DNA from: an uncultured Oscillospiraceae bacterium
GTDB lineage: Bacteria; Bacillota; Clostridia; Oscillospirales; Oscillospiraceae
Direction of reading: 5' to 3'
DNA: 6,193 nt
NCBI GenBank assembly: GCA_934636305.1
Contig: CAKUAM010000102.1
Location: 1 to 6,193, forward strand
Of the stretch, positions 6,016-6,193 are shown one piece after another. The notes beneath the pieces are model-generated. The model searched no databases. It was given only the letters and a program-made list of their open reading frames with translations, and was not told where the DNA came from. The position numbers and the translations under genes were made by a program. Position 1 is the first letter of the stretch. Each line of letters begins with the position of its first letter.

Positions 6016-6193
6016 TTACAGCGAAAAATCTGCGTCGTCGTGGGTGTGCTTGGGGGCGGCGGGGCGGCCGGGGATGCGGCGGAGGGGGTCGTAGCGGAAG
6101 CGGCGGCAGCGGTGGTCGCTGGGGACGATGCCGCAGAACTGGCAGACCATCGTCTCATCGTCAATTTTCCCCGCAAACTGGCAGTAGGTACAG
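6016..6193 (-). CDS. Small zinc-ribbon protein (C-terminal 58 residues; 5' end outside window)
   Basis: The right edge cuts this gene; the visible frame ends at the TAA at 6016-6018. The 58 residues begin CTYC and contain a second CxxC pair (CQFC) 12 residues after the first, which is the spacing of a zinc ribbon. A conserved-looking basic segment follows (HRCRRFRYDPLRRIPGRP), then an acidic end, DDADFSL. Small proteins with a zinc ribbon and a CRxFxYDPLxR-like tail occur in Clostridia, to my recollection without a known function. The frame is chosen over an overlapping open frame because it carries the paired cysteines and a GC-rich third codon position. The true start is not visible; an internal Met at residue 15 is an unlikely start because it would remove the first CxxC. 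Nucleic-acid or protein binding is possible but unproven. Confidence 0.75.
   Translation of the reverse strand, partial: CTYCQFAGKIDDETMVCQFCGIVPSDHRCRRFRYDPLRRIPGRPAAPKHTHDDADFSL

Noticed and set aside
5895..6176. Minus-strand 93-residue frame, Ala/Ser/Pro/Thr-rich
   Set aside because: It overlaps the zinc-ribbon frame out of phase, is of low complexity, and runs through the palindrome. The alternative frame has paired CxxC motifs and a stop at a sensible place.

Overview
The window looks like a piece of chromosome from a fairly GC-rich Gram-positive Clostridia, most likely a gut member of the Oscillospiraceae/Ruminococcaceae group. This is inferred from three things: the style of the large surface protein, the sigma-A-type promoters with 17-bp spacers, and a compact GC-rich intergenic hairpin of a kind common in those genomes. 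All three genes lie on the minus strand. In transcription order (right to left) they are the tail of a small zinc-ribbon protein, a 1790-residue secreted BspA-like leucine-rich-repeat protein, and the start of an alpha/beta hydrolase. No CRISPR, tRNA, rRNA, transposase or phage genes are visible.

Region by region: 6016-6193 encodes the last 58 residues of a two-CxxC zinc-ribbon protein. The 5752-6015 gap holds a nested palindrome resembling a small dispersed repeat (about 5917-6008), an intrinsic terminator with a seven-T tail (5841-5874), and a strong promoter (TTGCAA, 17 bp, TACAAT) with a Shine-Dalgarno site for the large gene. The large gene fills 379-5751. Its product has a signal peptide, an N-terminal cap, 20 tandem 24-residue leucine-rich repeats plus a divergent last unit, an Ig-like module, a long AT-rich-encoded middle domain, a probable beta-propeller-like region, two CARDB-like domains and a C-terminal beta module. 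The 246-378 gap holds a 15-bp GC-rich hairpin terminator whose downstream tail is also the -35 box of the next promoter. That promoter (TTTACA, 17 bp, extended -10 TATACT) drives the hydrolase, which is cut by the window edge after its HGGG oxyanion-hole motif.

Each gene appears to be its own transcription unit, since terminators and promoters separate them, so there is no sign that the three work together in one pathway. I did not find a new multi-gene system. The most interesting material is inside the large protein: variation in the repeats is confined to two residue pairs per unit, an Asn/Thr alternation reveals a 144-bp higher-order repeat, and GC content switches sharply along the gene, roughly at domain boundaries.
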